The notes under the pieces were generated by a model. The model worked only from the letters and a program-made list of their open reading frames with translations, made no database searches and was not told the DNA's origin. Shown here piece after piece: positions 4,771 through 7,088 of a stretch of 7,088 nt of DNA. This stretch comes from an uncultured Macromonas sp. (GTDB lineage Bacteria > Pseudomonadota > Gammaproteobacteria > Burkholderiales > Burkholderiaceae). Every line of letters starts with the position of its first letter. Position 1 is the first letter of the stretch. The stretch lies in assembly GCA_946481585.1 (NCBI GenBank), contig CAMLOF010000156.1:1-7088 (forward strand). Direction: 5' to 3'. The position numbers and the translations under genes are program-made.

Positions 4771-6772
4771 GGCGCCCACCGTCACCCTGGATCTGGCTGG
4801 GTACGTTACCAGCTGGAACGAAGCTGCCACCCGACTTTTTGGCTTCGACGCCGAGGAGACCATCGGGCGCCACATGCTCTTCCTGGCCGATGGCGAAGAC
4901 GGCGATCTGGCCGAACTCGCCCCATGGACCCCGGGCCAGGACGAAATTGCGCTCAACGTTTGCCGACGCAACAAACAGGGTGAACGCGTAGCTGCCAGGT
5001 TAACGCTGCAATTGCAGCGCGATGCGGATGGTGAACCGCAGAGCCTTGCGGCCACGTACGCCCCCCTGCCCGCCGAACCCAGCGCCGACGAAAAACTGCG
5101 CCTGTATGTCAGCATCATTGAAGGTAGCCACCAAGGCGTGATGGTGACTGACGCCAGCGACCATATCGTGATGGTCAACCCGGCGTTCACGCGGATCACC
5201 GGTTACACCGCCGAGGAAGCCATTGGCCAGACGCCAGATATCTTGCGTTCGGGCAAGCATGGCCTGGACTTTCGCGGCGAAGTGCGTGCTGCCATGAAAG
5301 GCGCCGGTCTGTGGCTTGGCGAAATCCTGGGCAGACGCAAGAACGGAGAGATTTTTCCCCAATCGGTATGCATCAGCACCGTGCGCAACGACAAGGGCGA
5401 GGTCACGCATGCTTTCTCGATCTTCTCCGACATCAGCGCCCACAAGGAAACTGAAGCACGCCTGCAGCGCCTGGCGAACTTTGACAGCATCACCGGCCTG
5501 CCCAACCGGCTGTTGCTGAACCAGTTGCTGGAACAGAACCTGAACCAGGCCCGGCGCAGCCGGGAGGTGGTGGGTGTGCTGGTGGTGCAGTTGCAACGCC
5601 TGGGCGAGGTGTACGACACCCTGGGCCACGAGACCGGCGACGAACTGGTGAGCCAGGCGGCCAGCCGCCTGCAGAGCGCGCTGCGCGAGCAAGACATACT
5701 TTCCCGTTTGGGGCACGACAAGCTGGGCGTGGTGCTGCCCAGCCTGCGCAAACGCGAACACGCGGGCCTGGTGGCGCAAAAGCTGCTGGCACAACTGCGC
5801 CCGGCCATATCGGCGGCGGGGCACGACGTGCACTGCGTAGCCAGCATCGGCATTGCCGTTTTCCCGGACAACGGGGACGAGCCCGCAGCCCTGTTGCGCT
5901 GCGCCGAAGTGGCCAACACCCGGGGCCTGGAACAGTCCAACGGCGAACCCACCTACTTCAGCGAGGAAATGAACCAGAAGGCCAATGAGCGCTTCCGCGT
6001 CGAAAACGAACTGCGGCACGCACTGGTCCATGGCGAACTCCTGCTTTACCACCAGCCCAAGGTCAGCCTGCGCAACGGCCGCATCGTGGGGGCCGAGGTG
6101 CTGATGCGCTGGCAGCACCCGCGCCACGGCCTCATGACACCGGGCAACTTTGTGCCCGTGGCCGAGGAAACCAACCTCATCCTGGAGCTGGGCGAATGGG
6201 CGCTGCACGAAACCTGCCGCCAGATACGGGATTGGCGCGAACGCGGCCTGCAGATGCCGCCCCTGGCGGTGAACCTGTCGGCACGCCAGTTCGACAAACA
6301 ACTGCCCAAACGCATAGACAAACTGCTGCGCGAACACGGCGTGCAGCCCCAGCAACTGAAGCTGGAGATCACCGAGAGCCTCATGGTGCGCGGCACCGAC
6401 GAGGTGGTGCCCATCATGAACGAGCTGGCCGCCATGGGGCTGGGCATTGCGCTGGACGACTTTGGCACGGGCTATTCCAGCCTGGCCTACCTGAAGAAAT
6501 TCCCCATCACCACGCTCAAGATCGACCGATCCTTCGTGGTGGGCATACCGGCGCAGAGCAATGACTGCGCGATTGCGCGTGCCATCGTCACCATGGGCCA
6601 GCAACTGCGCCAGGAGATCGTGGCCGAGGGCGTGGAAAGCCGCGAGCAGATGGCATTTCTGCGGGCACTGGGCTGCGACCAGCTGCAAGGCTACCTGTTC
6701 AGCCCGCCCGTACCCGTGGCGCAGTACGAACAAATGGTGCGCGACGACGTGCGCCTCCAACTAGACGTTTGA
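4754..6772 (+). CDS. PAS-PAS-GGDEF-EAL protein, predicted c-di-GMP phosphodiesterase
   Basis: Cytoplasmic signalling protein of 672 residues. PAS 1 (about 5-110) and PAS 2 with its PAC end (about 117-227, with VNPAFTRITGYTAEEAIG) are the sensory part; no membrane helix is present. The GGDEF domain (about 237-395) is degenerate: the signature is GHDKL (320-324), and the first metal-binding aspartate region reads QLQRLGEVYD instead of the usual DLDxFKxIND. The I-site RxxD (R311-D314) is kept at the standard five-residue spacing. The EAL domain (about 408-660) looks fully competent: E448-V-L, N507 in NLSARQF, E538/E541 in EITES, DDFGTGYSSL with D568-D569, K589 in KIDRS, E625/E628 in EGVES and Q645 in QGYLF. 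The expected activity is hydrolysis of c-di-GMP to pGpG, tuned by PAS input and possibly by nucleotide bound to the GGDEF domain. Start ATG 4754 overlaps the HDOD gene by 17 bases. Confidence 0.93.
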   Translation: MAATAEAPTVTLDLAGYVTSWNEAATRLFGFDAEETIGRHMLFLADGEDGDLAELAPWTPGQDEIALNVCRRNKQGERVAARLTLQLQRDADGEPQSLAATYAPLPAEPSADEKLRLYVSIIEGSHQGVMVTDASDHIVMVNPAFTRITGYTAEEAIGQTPDILRSGKHGLDFRGEVRAAMKGAGLWLGEILGRRKNGEIFPQSVCISTVRNDKGEVTHAFSIFSDISAHKETEARLQRLANFDSITGLPNRLLLNQLLEQNLNQARRSREVVGVLVVQLQRLGEVYDTLGHETGDELVSQAASRLQSALREQDILSRLGHDKLGVVLPSLRKREHAGLVAQKLLAQLRPAISAAGHDVHCVASIGIAVFPDNGDEPAALLRCAEVANTRGLEQSNGEPTYFSEEMNQKANERFRVENELRHALVHGELLLYHQPKVSLRNGRIVGAEVLMRWQHPRHGLMTPGNFVPVAEETNLILELGEWALHETCRQIRDWRERGLQMPPLAVNLSARQFDKQLPKRIDKLLREHGVQPQQLKLEITESLMVRGTDEVVPIMNELAAMGLGIALDDFGTGYSSLAYLKKFPITTLKIDRSFVVGIPAQSNDCAIARAIVTMGQQLRQEIVAEGVESREQMAFLRALGCDQLQGYLFSPPVPVAQYEQMVRDDVRLQLDV

Positions 6773-6777
6773 ACCCG

Positions 6778-7088
6778 ATGGACAGTATTTACACCGCAGC
6801 GCTGCTGGCGGTATCGGCCTTCGCGGCTGGCGCGCTCAACGCCATTGCTGGCGGCGGCAGCTTTCTGACTTTTCCTGCACTGGTGTTCACCGGGGTGCCG
6901 CCCATCGTGGCCAACGCCACCAGTGCACTGGCGGTAAGCCCCGGCTACCTGGGCAGCACTTTGGGCTTCAAGGCAGAACTGCAACGCCTGCCGCGCCAGC
7001 GCCTGCGCAACGAAACCCTGCTGGCGGCGGTGGGCGGCGTGGCCGGGGCCCTTTTGTTGCTGGTGACGCCTGCCCAGGTGTTCAACGG
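6778..7088 (+). CDS. TauE/SafE-family permease, N-terminal part (runs off the window)
   Basis: The first 103 residues of a membrane protein cut by the window end. The opening helix leads into NAIAGGGSFLTFP (21-33), then GVPPIVANATSALAVSPG (39-56), the N-terminal half-signature of TauE/SafE permeases (PF01925, formerly UPF0721), which are proposed to export sulfite, sulfoacetate or other organic anions. A basic loop (about 65-79) precedes a second long hydrophobic region (81-97). The ATG at 6778 starts 5 bases after the stop of the PAS-GGDEF-EAL gene without a clear Shine-Dalgarno, so translation is probably coupled. The family is clear from the motif, but the substrate cannot be read from it. 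Full family members are about 250 residues, so more than half lies beyond the window. Confidence 0.88.
   Translation, partial: MDSIYTAALLAVSAFAAGALNAIAGGGSFLTFPALVFTGVPPIVANATSALAVSPGYLGSTLGFKAELQRLPRQRLRNETLLAAVGGVAGALLLLVTPAQVFN

Noticed and set aside
5000..6760. 586-codon open frame on the minus strand opposite the GGDEF-EAL gene
   Set aside because: It is antisense to a gene with clear domain motifs. Its translation is His/Gln/Ala/Val-rich without recognisable motifs, typical of stop-poor antisense frames in GC-rich DNA.

Overview
This is a GC-rich, gene-dense window whose gene content suggests a betaproteobacterium of the order Burkholderiales, probably Comamonadaceae (Acidovorax/Hydrogenophaga-like). 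The main pointers are a PAS-PAS-GGDEF-EAL protein coupled to a stand-alone HDOD protein, a HAD-UbiA fusion beside an ArnE/F-like transporter, and uniformly G/C-ending codons. The taxonomic call is inference. I saw no RNA genes, insertion sequences, CRISPR arrays or prophage genes.

Layout. Positions 1-152 hold the C-terminal end of an unidentified membrane protein on the + strand, with a perfect 8-bp inverted repeat at the window edge. Positions 204-3678 hold a three-gene minus-strand operon, read right to left: a HAD phosphatase-UbiA prenyltransferase fusion (2173-3678), a four-helix EamA/SMR transporter (1782-2147) and a GT-C glycosyltransferase of the family 39/ArnT type (204-1751). The genes are separated by only 25 and 30 bases. 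A 99-base divergent intergenic region (3679-3777) separates this operon from a plus-strand operon. That one contains an HDOD protein (3778-4770), a PAS-PAS-GGDEF-EAL protein (4754-6772, overlapping the HDOD gene by 17 bases) and the start of a TauE/SafE-type permease (6778 to the window end).

How the genes may work together. The minus-strand genes look like a compact 'make, trim, flip, transfer' set for a polyprenyl-phosphate-linked sugar. The UbiA part has the motifs of phosphoribosyl-transferring polyprenyl-phosphate enzymes (Rv3806c/NoeC type). The HAD part could remove the 5-phosphate, the small transporter could flip the lipid-sugar, and the GT-C enzyme could add the pentose to an acceptor outside the cytoplasm. 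The DprE1/DprE2-type epimerase genes that would turn ribose into arabinose are not in the window. The plus-strand genes form a c-di-GMP module: the EAL domain keeps all its catalytic residues, while the GGDEF domain is degenerate in its active site but keeps the RxxD I-site, so the predicted net activity is c-di-GMP hydrolysis. The HDOD partner has no metal-binding HD pair and is probably a scaffold or regulator.
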